From Paracoccus aminovorans (GTDB lineage Bacteria; Pseudomonadota; Alphaproteobacteria; Rhodobacterales; Rhodobacteraceae), in contig NZ_LN832560.1 in assembly GCF_900005615.1 (NCBI RefSeq), positions 62,001-126,000 on the forward strand: DNA of 64,000 nucleotides, given 5' to 3'. The position numbers and the translations under genes are program-made. Under the pieces are notes generated by a model. It saw nothing but the letters and a program-made list of their open reading frames with translations, ran no database searches and was not told the origin of the DNA. Below are positions 11,657 to 21,076 of this stretch, piece after piece (position 1 is the first letter of the stretch; every line of letters starts with the position of its first letter).

Positions 11657-11768
11657 GCGCGAAAAACGGCCGGCGCGGACGCTGGGGACTTGTATAGCAC
11701 CGGTGGGCCAAAGTAACCCTGTCGGCATAGGTTTCGCGTTTTCCAGCCCTTTGCAAAAGTGAATTCAG
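11657..11768 (+). promoter_or_regulatory. 112-base gap before the autotransporter, possible promoter
   Basis: This gap is longer and less GC-rich than others in the locus. TTGTAT at 11690-11695 followed about 18 bases later by TAACCC is a weak -35/-10 candidate. No clear terminator is seen. Independent transcription of the autotransporter is therefore possible but not shown. Confidence 0.25.
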
Positions 11769-14700
11769 ATGCTGCCAGTTTTCCTCTTGCCGATGCGGCG
11801 TTTCGCCAGATCCCGCCTTTTCGCCACCACCGCGCTGATCTCGCTGGCGGGTGTGCCGATGCTGCCCGGCGGGGCCAGGGCCGACATGACCCTGGACGTC
11901 GACCGTCTCGGCATGGGCTGGTCCTCGTCGAGTCCCATCTGGCTGGACGAGGACGGCGATCACGGCGCGCTGCCCGGGACCGAGACCGGGATCATCGAGG
12001 GCGACGCGGATGAGACGCATCAGCTTCGCATCTACGGCACCGTCATGGCGGGCGAATTGAGGCTGAGCGGCGGCAATTTCCGGCTCTATGGAAACACGCT
12101 GAGCGCCGGATCCACGACGCTGCGGCTGGCGGCCGAAAACGGGCTGCTGTTCACCATCGACTCGGCCATCGACGGCGATCTCGAAATCCAGGGGCAGGGC
12201 GAGGTCTCGCTGTCGCGCCATCACGCCGGCGCCGTCGCAGTCGCCGAAAGCGCCACGCTGCGGCTGCGCTGGAACGCCACCGCGACGGGCGACCTGATCA
12301 ATGAGGGGTTGGTGTTCCACAACGGCGCCCGGACCGGCAATATCGTCAACAACGGGACGCTCGGCCTTGGCGGTGTGCTGGAAGGCACCTTGACCAACAA
12401 CAGCTACCTGGGCTTGTACGGTCAGGTGCGGGGTCTGCTTGACAACCACGGAAACACCCAGATCGTGGGGGACAGCGCCGTGCGCGACCTCACCAACCAT
12501 CTTGATGCCGGTGTTGTGGTGCGGCAGGGCAATAGGCTGGACGTCACCAACAATGTGGCAAACCAGGGCAGCATCGAACTCTTGGGCGAGCTGCGCGGAA
12601 ACGTGGACAACGCCGCCAGTGCCACCCTGACCATGGTCGGCGGCACGCTGGACGGCGACGTCGCGAACGCGGGCACGCTTCGGGGCAGCGGCACGGTCTC
12701 GGGCGAGATCCGGAACACCGGCCGCGTCCTCACCGGCGGCGATCTGACCGTCGGCACGCTGATCAACGACAACCGGGTCACGGTGAATGCCGGCGACCGG
12801 CTGCGCAGCACCGACGGCCCGCTGGTGAACAACAGCCAGCTGGGCGTGAACGGCCGGCTCGAGGGCGGGCTGGACAACGCGGCCAGCGGCACAGTGACGA
12901 TGGGGGCGAACGGCGCCATCGCGGGCGGTGTCACCAACGCCGGCGGCATGGCGATCGCCGGGCAGGTCGCGGGCGTCTTCGACAACAGCGGGTCCGTCAC
13001 CACGGCGGGCGACGTGCGCGTGGACCAGTTCACCACCACCTATGGCGGCAGCATGACCATCGGCGCCGGCCATACCATGACCGCCGCGCAGCGGCTGGTG
13101 AACCGCGGCAATGCCACCATCAACGGCACGCTGGACGGCAACATGCTCAACGGTGTCGGCGGCACCACCGCCCTGGACGGCGGCACCGTCACCGGCTCGC
13201 TGCAGAACAACGGCATCCTGAACGCCAACGGCACCGTGGGCGGTGCGCTGGTCAACAGCCGCACGCTGAACCTGACCGGAGACCTGGCGGTCGGCCGGCT
13301 GGAGAACGGCGGCACCGCCGATGTCGGCGCCGGCGAACAGCTGACCGCGGAAGAGCGGATCGACAACAGCGGTGCGCTGAACGTCGCCGGGACGGTGACG
13401 GTGAACGGCGCGGCGGGCATCCAGAACGATGCCGGCGGCACGGTGACGCTGGACGGGGCCCAGGTGAACGCCAACCTGACCAATCTCGGCACCTTGCTGG
13501 TCAATTCCTCGTCGCAGGTGAACGGAGACCTGACCAACCGCAACCAGCTGACGCTCGACGGCAGTGCCGGCGACGTGACGCTGACCGTGGACGGCATCTT
13601 CACCAACTCGGGCCGGCTGGACGGCACCAATACCAGCGGCAACCCCTCGGCCATGACCATCGTCGCCGATCTGTTCGCCAACGAGGGCGGCGTGATGAAC
13701 AACGTCAACGTGATCGGCGACCTGCTGAACCGCACGACGCTGACCTATGACCAGGATTCCTTCCTGGACGGCAACCTGACCAACGACACCAGCGGCGATG
13801 TGACGGTCTCGGCCGCGCTGGACGTGCGCGGGCACGACATCGGCAACCGCGGCGATTTCCACATCACCACCGACGCCGATTCCAGCGGGGCGCTGAACAA
13901 TGTCGGCGCGCTGACCAACGAGGGCGACTTCACCATCGACGCCGGCACCTCGGCCACGGCGCAGCGCGTGGCGAACCGGGACGACGGCGTGATGACCGTC
14001 GCCGGCACCCTGACCTCGGCCACCGCGGTCGAGAACGAGGCGACGCTGAACGTCTCGGGCCAGGTGGCGGCGGATCTGGACAATTCGGGCACCACGGTGC
14101 TGTCGGGCGGCACGCTGGCCGGGTCGGTGACCAACAGCGGCGGGTTGCAGGGCAACGGCACCGTCACCGGCGCGGTGGCGAACAGCGGCACCCTGGCGAT
14201 GACCGGGCAGGTGGCGGGGACGGTCGCCAATACCGGCACCATCAACCAGAGCGGCACGCTGACCGTGGCCGGGCTGACCAATGACGAGATCGTCGACATC
14301 GCCGCGGGCGGCGTGCTGCGCTCGACCGCGACGGTGCAGAACAACGACCGCATCGCGGTCGCGGGCCAGCTGGACGCCGCGCTTCAGAACAATGCGCCGG
14401 GGCGGCTGACGCTGAACGGCGGCACGGTGACCGGCGCGGTCGCCAATGCCGGAGAGATCACCGGCAGCGGCACCATCTCGGGCGCGCTGACCAACAGCGG
14501 CACCGCCACGCTGGGCGGCCGGCTGGCGGCGGGCGCGACCAATGCCGCCGGCGGGCGGCTGGTGTCGCAGGGCACGCTCAGCACCGCCTCGCTGACGAAC
14601 GCGGGCCGGGTCGAGGTCGCCTCGGGCAGCACCCTGCAATCGGATACGGCGGTGCGGAACGCCAACCAGCTTCTGGTCGCCGGCCGGCTGGAGGGCGGGC

Positions 14701-17700
14701 TGGACAACACCGGCACCACCACCCTGTCGGGCGGCACCGTCGCCGGCGCGGTCACCAGCGCCGGCCGGCTGACCGGCAGCGGCACCATCGACGGCACGCT
14801 TGCGAACGCCGGCACCGCCAGCCTGGGCGGCCGGGTGACGGGCAGCGTCACCAACACGGGCACGCTGACCAGCAGCGGCACCCTGCGCGTGGGCGGGCTG
14901 GTCAACGACGAGGTGCTGGACGTGGCGGCGGGCAGCACGCTGCAAGGCGACGGCACCATCGTCAACAACGACCGCGCGACGCTGGCCGGGCGGATCGAGG
15001 GCACGCTGACCAATGCCGGCAAGACCACGCTGGAGGGCGGCACGCTGGCGGGACGGCTGGCGAACAGCGGCCTGCTGACCGGGACCGGCACCATCGAGGG
15101 CACCCTGGCCAATGCCGGCAATGTGGTCATCGCCGGCCGGGTCGACCGGCTGGAGAACACCGGCTCGCTGGGTCTGCGGGGCGATTTGCGCGTCGGCGCG
15201 CTGGTCAATGACGCGCTGGCGGTCGTCGCCTCGGGCCAACGGCTGACCACGGACAGCGCCCTGCTCAACAACGCCGGCCGCCTAGTCATCGCGGGCACGC
15301 TGGCGGGCGATCTGGACAACCGCGACTCGGCCAGCATCACGCTGGACGGCGGGGTGGTCGAGGGCAACATCGCCAATGCCGGCACGCTGAACGGCGGCGG
15401 CCGGGTGACCGGGCAACTGGTCAATACCGGCACCATCACTACCCGCCGCGACCTGAGCATCGGCCAGCTCATCAACCGCGATCTGATCAGCATCGACGAA
15501 AGGAGAGGCGTGCTGCGCTCGGACTCGACCGTGCAGAACGAGGCGCGGCTGGCGCTTGCCGGCCGTCTGGAGGCCGATCTGCTGAACCGCGCCTCGGGCC
15601 GGGTCGCGCTGGACCGCGGCCGGGTGAACGGCGATATCGGCAACCTCGGCACGCTGACCGGGCAAGGCAGTATCGCCGGCACGCTGGAGAACCAGGGCAT
15701 CGTCACCTTGGGCGGCAGCGTCGACTCGCTGCGCAACTTCGAAGGCGGCACGCTGGCCGTGGACGGCAGGCTGGCGGTGCATGAGTTCCTGAACGCCGGC
15801 ACCGCCGCCATCGGCGCCGGGACCCGGCTGAACATGGCCGATCCCGACGGCGCCCCGGCCGCCGCGCAGAACCTGGAAACCGGCGACCTGCAGGTGGATG
15901 GCATGCTGGGCGGTGCGCTGGTCAATGCCGGCACGCTGCGCGGGACCGGGACCATCACGGGCGGCGTCCTGAACACCGGCAGCGCCAACTGGGCGGGCCG
16001 CATCGGCGGCACCGTCACCAACCGCGCCGACCTGACGCTGGCGGGCGGCGGCACCATCGCCGGCGGGCTGATCAACGAATCGGGCGATTTCGTCAGCCGC
16101 GGCACCGCCGCGGTCGAGGGCGGGCTGCGCAACGAATCCGGCGCCACCGCCCGGCTGGTGGCCGGCAGCCGGCTTGTCGCGGCCGGCGGCGTTCTGAACC
16201 GGGCGGGGGGCCGCTTCTTCCTGAACGGCGTGCTGCAAGGCGACATGGAAAACCGTGGCGCCCTGAGCCAGGCGGGAACGCTGGAAGGCTCGCTGCTGAG
16301 CAACGGGCAAACGGTGCTGGGCGGGACCGTGACCGGCGACCTGATCTATGACGGCGGCACGCTGGAGCTGCGCGACGGCGCCCGCATCGGCCGGGATTTC
16401 CGGTTGAACACCGATTATGCGCTGGGTGCCGGCAGCCAGGTTACGGCCGGCCGCACCGTGGTGACCCAGGGCACCACCCTGGCCCTGGCCGGCATGCTGG
16501 ACGGCGCGATGCTGAACCACGGCCGGGTCGATGTCGCGGGCGACCAGGCCCGGGTCACCGGCACCGTCACCAACAACGGCACCGTGGACATGGGCGACGG
16601 CCGCACCTCGGGCGTGCTGCGCGTGGGCGGTCTTGAAGGCGAGGGCACCTATCGGCTGGACCTGAACCTGCGCACCATGACCGCGGACCGCATCACGGTG
16701 CTGGGCGGCGCGGCGCGCGGCATCTATCATCTGGAGTTCGACCTGGCCGACCGCGACACCCTGCCCCAGCGCGGGGCGCGGGTGACGCTGATCGACGTGG
16801 ACGAAAGCTTCGGCAGCCAGAACGATTTCCGCTATACCCGCAGCGATCTGCCGGCCGGGTCCGAACGCATCGTCTATTCGGTCCAGCGCGCCGATCCCAA
16901 CAACGGCACCGGCGACCTGGAACTGGTCAGCCAGCTGAACCCGGCCATGGGCGCGATCTTCGGCAACGTGGCGCTGGTGCAGTCGCTGATCGGCTCGGTG
17001 GTGAACCGTCCGACCAGCCCCTTCGTCACCTCGCTGGCCTATGACGACCCGGAAAAGCCCTGCGGCATCGGCAGCTGGGGCCGCGTCATCGGCGGTCATG
17101 CCAATGCCAGCGGCAAGACCGACAACGGCGTCAGCAATGTCGAGACCGAGGTCCATGCCGATTACTACGGCGTCCAGGTCGGCACCGACCTGGCCTGTTT
17201 CGACGACCGTTTCGGCGGCTGGAACATGGCCTTCGGGGCGCTGGGGGGCATCAACCGCGGCTCGACCAGCCAGCCGGTCTATGCCATCGACCCCAGGAAC
17301 GCGCTGGACCTGACCTCGATCCTGACCTCCTACACCTCGACCGATTTCGAGCAGCGCTACGCCGGCATCTATGCCACCGCCACCAAGGGCCGGTTCCAGG
17401 CCGACCTGCAATACCGGCTGGAGCGGACGGATTTCACCATCTCGAACGACCCGCTGCCCGGCTATACCGGGCTGGGCCTGGACGAGACCGATTTCTCCAG
17501 CGACGCGCAGACGCTCAGCGGTTCGATCAGCTACGGCATCCCGATCGGCGACAGCGGTTGGGCGGTCTTGCCGACCATGGGCTTCGCCTGGTCCAAGCTG
17601 TCCACGGATTCGATCCGCTTCGACGAGGATTATACCCTGGTCTTCAAGGACAGCACGCGCAAGATCGGCTTCGCCGGCGCCACCCTGGCCAAGACCTTTG

Positions 17701-17987
17701 TCGACAACGGACGCAATTCGGCGCTCTACGCCTTTGCGACCGGCACCTGGTACAAGGATTTCGCCGATCCGACGATCTCGCTCTTCGCCTCCGAGGAAAA
17801 CACCGAGACGCTGACCACCGAGAACCTGGGCTCCTACGGCGAGATCAGCGTCGGCGCGAACTGGATCAAGGTGCTGGGACCGAAAGCGCGCGGGCGCCAG
17901 GTCAGCACCGGCGCGCGGATCGACGCCCGTTTCGGCGACCAGCTGGACAGCGTGGGCGTCTCGGGTCAGTTCCGCTGGCAATTCTGA
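11769..17987 (+). CDS. Giant repeat-rich autotransporter (type Va)
   Basis: 2072 residues. The signal peptide region (RRFARSRLFATTALISLAG, cleaved near ARA-DM) is followed by a passenger of about 1700 residues made of imperfect units. These are rich in Asn, Gly and Thr (pattern 'G.l.NaGtl.GsGtv.G.l.N.G'), as expected for a beta-helix. A C-terminal autotransporter barrel (about 1758-2072) ends in Phe (FRWQF). It should be exported by Sec, inserted by BAM, and display the passenger on the surface; adhesion is the usual role but is not proven. It sits between a T6SS-linked hydrolase and tssK on the same strand. ATG 11793 is an alternative start and has no better ribosome site. No frame break across 6.2 kb despite the repeats. 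Confidence 0.9.
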   Translation: MLPVFLLPMRRFARSRLFATTALISLAGVPMLPGGARADMTLDVDRLGMGWSSSSPIWLDEDGDHGALPGTETGIIEGDADETHQLRIYGTVMAGELRLSGGNFRLYGNTLSAGSTTLRLAAENGLLFTIDSAIDGDLEIQGQGEVSLSRHHAGAVAVAESATLRLRWNATATGDLINEGLVFHNGARTGNIVNNGTLGLGGVLEGTLTNNSYLGLYGQVRGLLDNHGNTQIVGDSAVRDLTNHLDAGVVVRQGNRLDVTNNVANQGSIELLGELRGNVDNAASATLTMVGGTLDGDVANAGTLRGSGTVSGEIRNTGRVLTGGDLTVGTLINDNRVTVNAGDRLRSTDGPLVNNSQLGVNGRLEGGLDNAASGTVTMGANGAIAGGVTNAGGMAIAGQVAGVFDNSGSVTTAGDVRVDQFTTTYGGSMTIGAGHTMTAAQRLVNRGNATINGTLDGNMLNGVGGTTALDGGTVTGSLQNNGILNANGTVGGALVNSRTLNLTGDLAVGRLENGGTADVGAGEQLTAEERIDNSGALNVAGTVTVNGAAGIQNDAGGTVTLDGAQVNANLTNLGTLLVNSSSQVNGDLTNRNQLTLDGSAGDVTLTVDGIFTNSGRLDGTNTSGNPSAMTIVADLFANEGGVMNNVNVIGDLLNRTTLTYDQDSFLDGNLTNDTSGDVTVSAALDVRGHDIGNRGDFHITTDADSSGALNNVGALTNEGDFTIDAGTSATAQRVANRDDGVMTVAGTLTSATAVENEATLNVSGQVAADLDNSGTTVLSGGTLAGSVTNSGGLQGNGTVTGAVANSGTLAMTGQVAGTVANTGTINQSGTLTVAGLTNDEIVDIAAGGVLRSTATVQNNDRIAVAGQLDAALQNNAPGRLTLNGGTVTGAVANAGEITGSGTISGALTNSGTATLGGRLAAGATNAAGGRLVSQGTLSTASLTNAGRVEVASGSTLQSDTAVRNANQLLVAGRLEGGLDNTGTTTLSGGTVAGAVTSAGRLTGSGTIDGTLANAGTASLGGRVTGSVTNTGTLTSSGTLRVGGLVNDEVLDVAAGSTLQGDGTIVNNDRATLAGRIEGTLTNAGKTTLEGGTLAGRLANSGLLTGTGTIEGTLANAGNVVIAGRVDRLENTGSLGLRGDLRVGALVNDALAVVASGQRLTTDSALLNNAGRLVIAGTLAGDLDNRDSASITLDGGVVEGNIANAGTLNGGGRVTGQLVNTGTITTRRDLSIGQLINRDLISIDERRGVLRSDSTVQNEARLALAGRLEADLLNRASGRVALDRGRVNGDIGNLGTLTGQGSIAGTLENQGIVTLGGSVDSLRNFEGGTLAVDGRLAVHEFLNAGTAAIGAGTRLNMADPDGAPAAAQNLETGDLQVDGMLGGALVNAGTLRGTGTITGGVLNTGSANWAGRIGGTVTNRADLTLAGGGTIAGGLINESGDFVSRGTAAVEGGLRNESGATARLVAGSRLVAAGGVLNRAGGRFFLNGVLQGDMENRGALSQAGTLEGSLLSNGQTVLGGTVTGDLIYDGGTLELRDGARIGRDFRLNTDYALGAGSQVTAGRTVVTQGTTLALAGMLDGAMLNHGRVDVAGDQARVTGTVTNNGTVDMGDGRTSGVLRVGGLEGEGTYRLDLNLRTMTADRITVLGGAARGIYHLEFDLADRDTLPQRGARVTLIDVDESFGSQNDFRYTRSDLPAGSERIVYSVQRADPNNGTGDLELVSQLNPAMGAIFGNVALVQSLIGSVVNRPTSPFVTSLAYDDPEKPCGIGSWGRVIGGHANASGKTDNGVSNVETEVHADYYGVQVGTDLACFDDRFGGWNMAFGALGGINRGSTSQPVYAIDPRNALDLTSILTSYTSTDFEQRYAGIYATATKGRFQADLQYRLERTDFTISNDPLPGYTGLGLDETDFSSDAQTLSGSISYGIPIGDSGWAVLPTMGFAWSKLSTDSIRFDEDYTLVFKDSTRKIGFAGATLAKTFVDNGRNSALYAFATGTWYKDFADPTISLFASEENTETLTTENLGSYGEISVGANWIKVLGPKARGRQVSTGARIDARFGDQLDSVGVSGQFRWQF
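12300..16650 (+). repeat. Tandem degenerate repeats encoding the autotransporter passenger
   Basis: Imperfect repeats of roughly 40-80 bases recur with phrases such as GGCAGCGGCACC, AATGCCGGCACGCTG and ACCAACAGCGGC. Near-identical copies lie around 14460, 14770, 15080 and 15940. They encode the Asn/Gly/Thr-rich units. Such arrays can recombine and change passenger length. Confidence 0.8.
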
Positions 17988-18066
17988 CTGGCCTCGGGCC
18001 GGGCGCGCGGCTAGCTTGGCCGCGCCGCCGCAAGCAAGACAACAAGGAACGGGAGTTCGCTGACGC

Positions 18067-19400
18067 ATGTCCTGGTTCAGCAAGGTCGCCTGGAAAGAGG
18101 GGCTGTTCCTGCAGCCCCAGCATCTGCAGCAGGCCGACCGCTATCACGAGCATCTGGTCCAGGCCCGAACCCGGCTGATCACCCCCTATCCCTGGGGCGT
18201 GGGCGAGCTGGTGCTGGACCGCGACCAGGCGCAGCAGGGCATGATCGCGCTGCGCGCCGTGGCCGGGATCATGCCCGACGGCACGCCCTTCGACGCGCCG
18301 GGCACCGGGCCGCTGCCGGTGCCGGTGCGCGTGCCGGACGACGCGGCCGGGCAATTCGTCTGGCTGACCCTGCCCGACAGCAGCCCCAACATGCGCGACG
18401 CCGCCCCCTATGAGGACGAGGGCGCGACGACCCGCTGGGGCATCGTCACCGAGACGGTCAGCGACAGCGCCTCCTCGGCGCGGATCGAGCAGGTGCTGGA
18501 ACTGGCCGTGCCGCGGCTTGAGATCGCGATCCGCAAGACCCCGCGCCCCGGCTACCAGAACATCCGCCTGGCCCGCGTGGCCGAGGTGCGCGACGGCGTG
18601 GTGACGCTGGACGAGACCTTTCCGCCACCTTCGCTGGTCATCGGCGCGCATCCGCAGGTCATGGGCTATCTGACCCGCGTCATCGGCTGGATCGAGGCGC
18701 GGCTGGAAAGCCTGTCGCGCTATGCCACCGACCCCTCGGCCGGGGGGGCTTGCAGGCCAGCGACTATCTGATGCTGATGGCGCTGAACCGCCAGATCGGC
18801 GTGTTGCGCCACCTGTCGCGGACGCTGGCCGTGCATCCCGAGCAGCTTTACCGCGAGCTGGTCTCGCTGGCGGGCGAGTTGGCCAGCTTCGACAGCGCCA
18901 GCCGCCATGCGCCGGATTACCCGGCCTATGACCACGAAAACCCCAAGGAAAGTTTCGGCGAGATCGTGGCCGACATCCAGCGCCTGCTGTCGCGCGACGT
19001 CGGCCGGGCGATCCGGCTGCCCTTGCAGCAGGTGCGGCAGAACTCCTACCTGGCGGCCGTCGCCGACCGCAACCTGTTCCGCGAGGCCACATTCATCATC
19101 GAGGTGGAAAGCGCCAAGCCGCTGTCGCAGGTGCAGATGCAGTTCCCCGAACTGTGCAAGGTCGGGCCGAACACCCGCATGTCGGAAATCGTCAACAACA
19201 ACCTGCCCGGCATCGCGCTGCAGCACCTGCCGAACCCGCCGCGGCAGATCCGGGTGCTGTCCTCGAACGTCTATTTCCGGCTAGAGCGCAACTCGCCGCT
19301 GTGGCGCGAGTTCTCGACCGCGACGGCCATCGGCATGCATTTCGCCGGTGACTGGCCGAACCTGAAACTGGAACTGTGGGCGGTGCCCGAGAGGTCGTGA
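18067..19400 (+). CDS. tssK: T6SS baseplate-membrane linker TssK, with an apparent frameshift
   Basis: TssK (ImpJ/VasE family) links the baseplate to the TssJLM membrane complex. The first frame gives MSWFSKVAWKEGLFLQPQHL, the classic TssK N-terminus, and reads to about 18750, then ends at 18771 after a wrong tail (GGACRPATI). The second half (QASDYLMLMALNRQIG... to LKLELWAVPERS) continues in another frame to 19400. One more G in the G7 run just before 18751 gives ...SAGGGLQASDY... and a 444-residue protein, the usual TssK size. As written it would be two fragments. AGGAACGGGAG upstream supports ATG 18067. The stop overlaps the tssL ATG. Confidence 0.9.
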
Positions 19401-21076
19401 TGGCGGGCAAGGACGACGACGGCGACAAGACGGTCTTCGGCGGCCCTCTGCCCGGTCAGAGGCCGCAGGACTGGGCGCGGCCGGCGCCGGGTCCCGACGA
19501 CGGCCGCACCGCCATCGGCGGGCCGGTGCAGGGTGGCTCGGCCTCGCCCTTCGGTCAGCCGCCGGGCGGCAATCCGGGCTGGGGCAGCCCGCCGGCCGAG
19601 GGCCAGACCTGGATCGGCGGCCCCGCGCGCCCGTCCCAGCCGCCGGCGCCGCAGGGCCATCAGGGCTATCCGGGCGGCTGGCAGCCGCCGGGGCAGGGCG
19701 GACACAGCCCCTTCGGTCCGGCCGACCCCTCGCAGATCGGGCGGGCGGCGGGGCCGGACCAGCGCGGCTTCTTTCCCGACATCGCCACGCAGCAGGCGCC
19801 GCAGAACCGCGTCGCCCCGCGCATCCCGCAGGCGCAGGCGATGCAGGTGCGCGACCTGGGCGCGGCCAGTTCGGCGAACCCGCTGATCGCCTCGGCCGCG
19901 CCGCTGCTGATCCTGCTGGGCCGGCTGCGCACCGGCCTGGTCGAATTGCAGGTCGCGCCGCTGATGGAGCATGTCACGCGCGAGATCGACCGGTTCGAGC
20001 GCAATGCGCTGTCGCACGGCGTCAACCCGCATGAGGCGCTGGTGGCGAAATACGCGCTGTCCGGCACGGCGGACGACATCGTGCAGAACCTGCCCGGCGC
20101 CGACCGCGGCAACTGGCAGCAATATTCCATGGTGGCGCGTTTCTTCCACAAGCGCGATTCCGGCGTCGGTTTCTTTCAAGAGGCCGAGAAGGCGCTTTAC
20201 GCCTCGGCGCAGAACTACAACCTGCTAGAGCTGATGCTGGTCTGCCTGTCCCTGGGCTTCGAGGGCCAGTTCCGCACCATGCCGAACGGCGCGGCCGAGC
20301 TGTCGCGCATCCGCAGCGCCATCTATGAAAGCCTGCGCCGCGTGAATCCGCGCCCGGACGAGGATATTTCCGTGATGTGGACGCCGGTGGTGCAGGGCAG
20401 GGCGCGCCGCTTCGGCGCCATCCCGGTGCCGGCGGTGGCGGGCATCGCCGCCGTGGCGCTGGTCGCCGCCTTTGCCACGCTGCTGACGCTGATCAACCGC
20501 GACGCCGCCGTCGCGGCCGAGGATCTGCGCGGCGTGGCGCTGGACGCGCCGGCGATCCAGATCGACCGCACCCCGGGCGCGGTCTATGTCGCCGAGATCC
20601 CGCAGCTGCAACGCATCCGCGACGCCTTCGCGGCCGAGATCGCGGACGGCCGCGTCGGCGTCGAGGCCAAGGGCGACTATATCGCCATCCGCGTCGGCAA
20701 TCTGCAGCTGTTCGACCTGGGCTCGGTCACGGTGAAACCGGGCTTCGCCGACCTGGCCACCCGCATCGCCGAGGTGCTGAATGCCGAACCCGGCCCGATC
20801 CTGATCGAGGGCCATACCGACAACGTGCCCGTTTCGGGCCGGGGCCGGTTCAAGGACAATTACCAGATCTCGGCCGCCCGGGCCGAGGGCGTGGCCGAGG
20901 TGCTGAAACCTCTGCTGAAAGACCCAGCCCGCGTGACGACCGAGGGAAGGGGCGAGGACGATCCTGTCGCCGACAATGCCAAGCCCGAGGGCCGGGACGC
21001 CAACCGCCGGGTCGAGATCATGCTGGCGCGCGAAGGCACCTATGATGCCCCCGCCCCGCAGGAGGCCGCGAATTGA
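19400..21076 (+). CDS. tssL: T6SS membrane-complex protein TssL with OmpA-like C-terminus
   Basis: 558 residues. A Pro/Gly-rich cytoplasmic tail (about 1-130) precedes a DotU/ImpK helical domain (about 155-330), a transmembrane helix (about 344-366) and a periplasmic OmpA-like peptidoglycan-binding domain (about 430-550, motif IEGHTDNVPVSG). It anchors the TssM complex to the wall. The tail holds three similar motifs: KTVFGGP (T11), RTAIGGP (T37) and QTWIGGP (T70). In Agrobacterium tumefaciens, TssL is known to be phosphorylated by PpkA on an N-terminal Thr, so these are candidate sites; that transfer is inference. ATG 19400 overlaps the tssK stop. The stop overlaps the TTG start of tssM. Confidence 0.92.
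   Translation: MAGKDDDGDKTVFGGPLPGQRPQDWARPAPGPDDGRTAIGGPVQGGSASPFGQPPGGNPGWGSPPAEGQTWIGGPARPSQPPAPQGHQGYPGGWQPPGQGGHSPFGPADPSQIGRAAGPDQRGFFPDIATQQAPQNRVAPRIPQAQAMQVRDLGAASSANPLIASAAPLLILLGRLRTGLVELQVAPLMEHVTREIDRFERNALSHGVNPHEALVAKYALSGTADDIVQNLPGADRGNWQQYSMVARFFHKRDSGVGFFQEAEKALYASAQNYNLLELMLVCLSLGFEGQFRTMPNGAAELSRIRSAIYESLRRVNPRPDEDISVMWTPVVQGRARRFGAIPVPAVAGIAAVALVAAFATLLTLINRDAAVAAEDLRGVALDAPAIQIDRTPGAVYVAEIPQLQRIRDAFAAEIADGRVGVEAKGDYIAIRVGNLQLFDLGSVTVKPGFADLATRIAEVLNAEPGPILIEGHTDNVPVSGRGRFKDNYQISAARAEGVAEVLKPLLKDPARVTTEGRGEDDPVADNAKPEGRDANRRVEIMLAREGTYDAPAPQEAAN

Noticed and set aside
12300..16650. The autotransporter repeats as a CRISPR array
   Set aside because: Units are imperfect, in frame and of varying length, with no constant repeat and spacer. 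No cas gene is near.
11457..18083. Long open frames on the minus strand (1260, 933 and 639 codons) opposite the autotransporter
   Set aside because: They follow from the repeat and high-GC codon pattern of the plus-strand gene. Their composition is low-complexity, and the plus frame has a signal peptide and a barrel.
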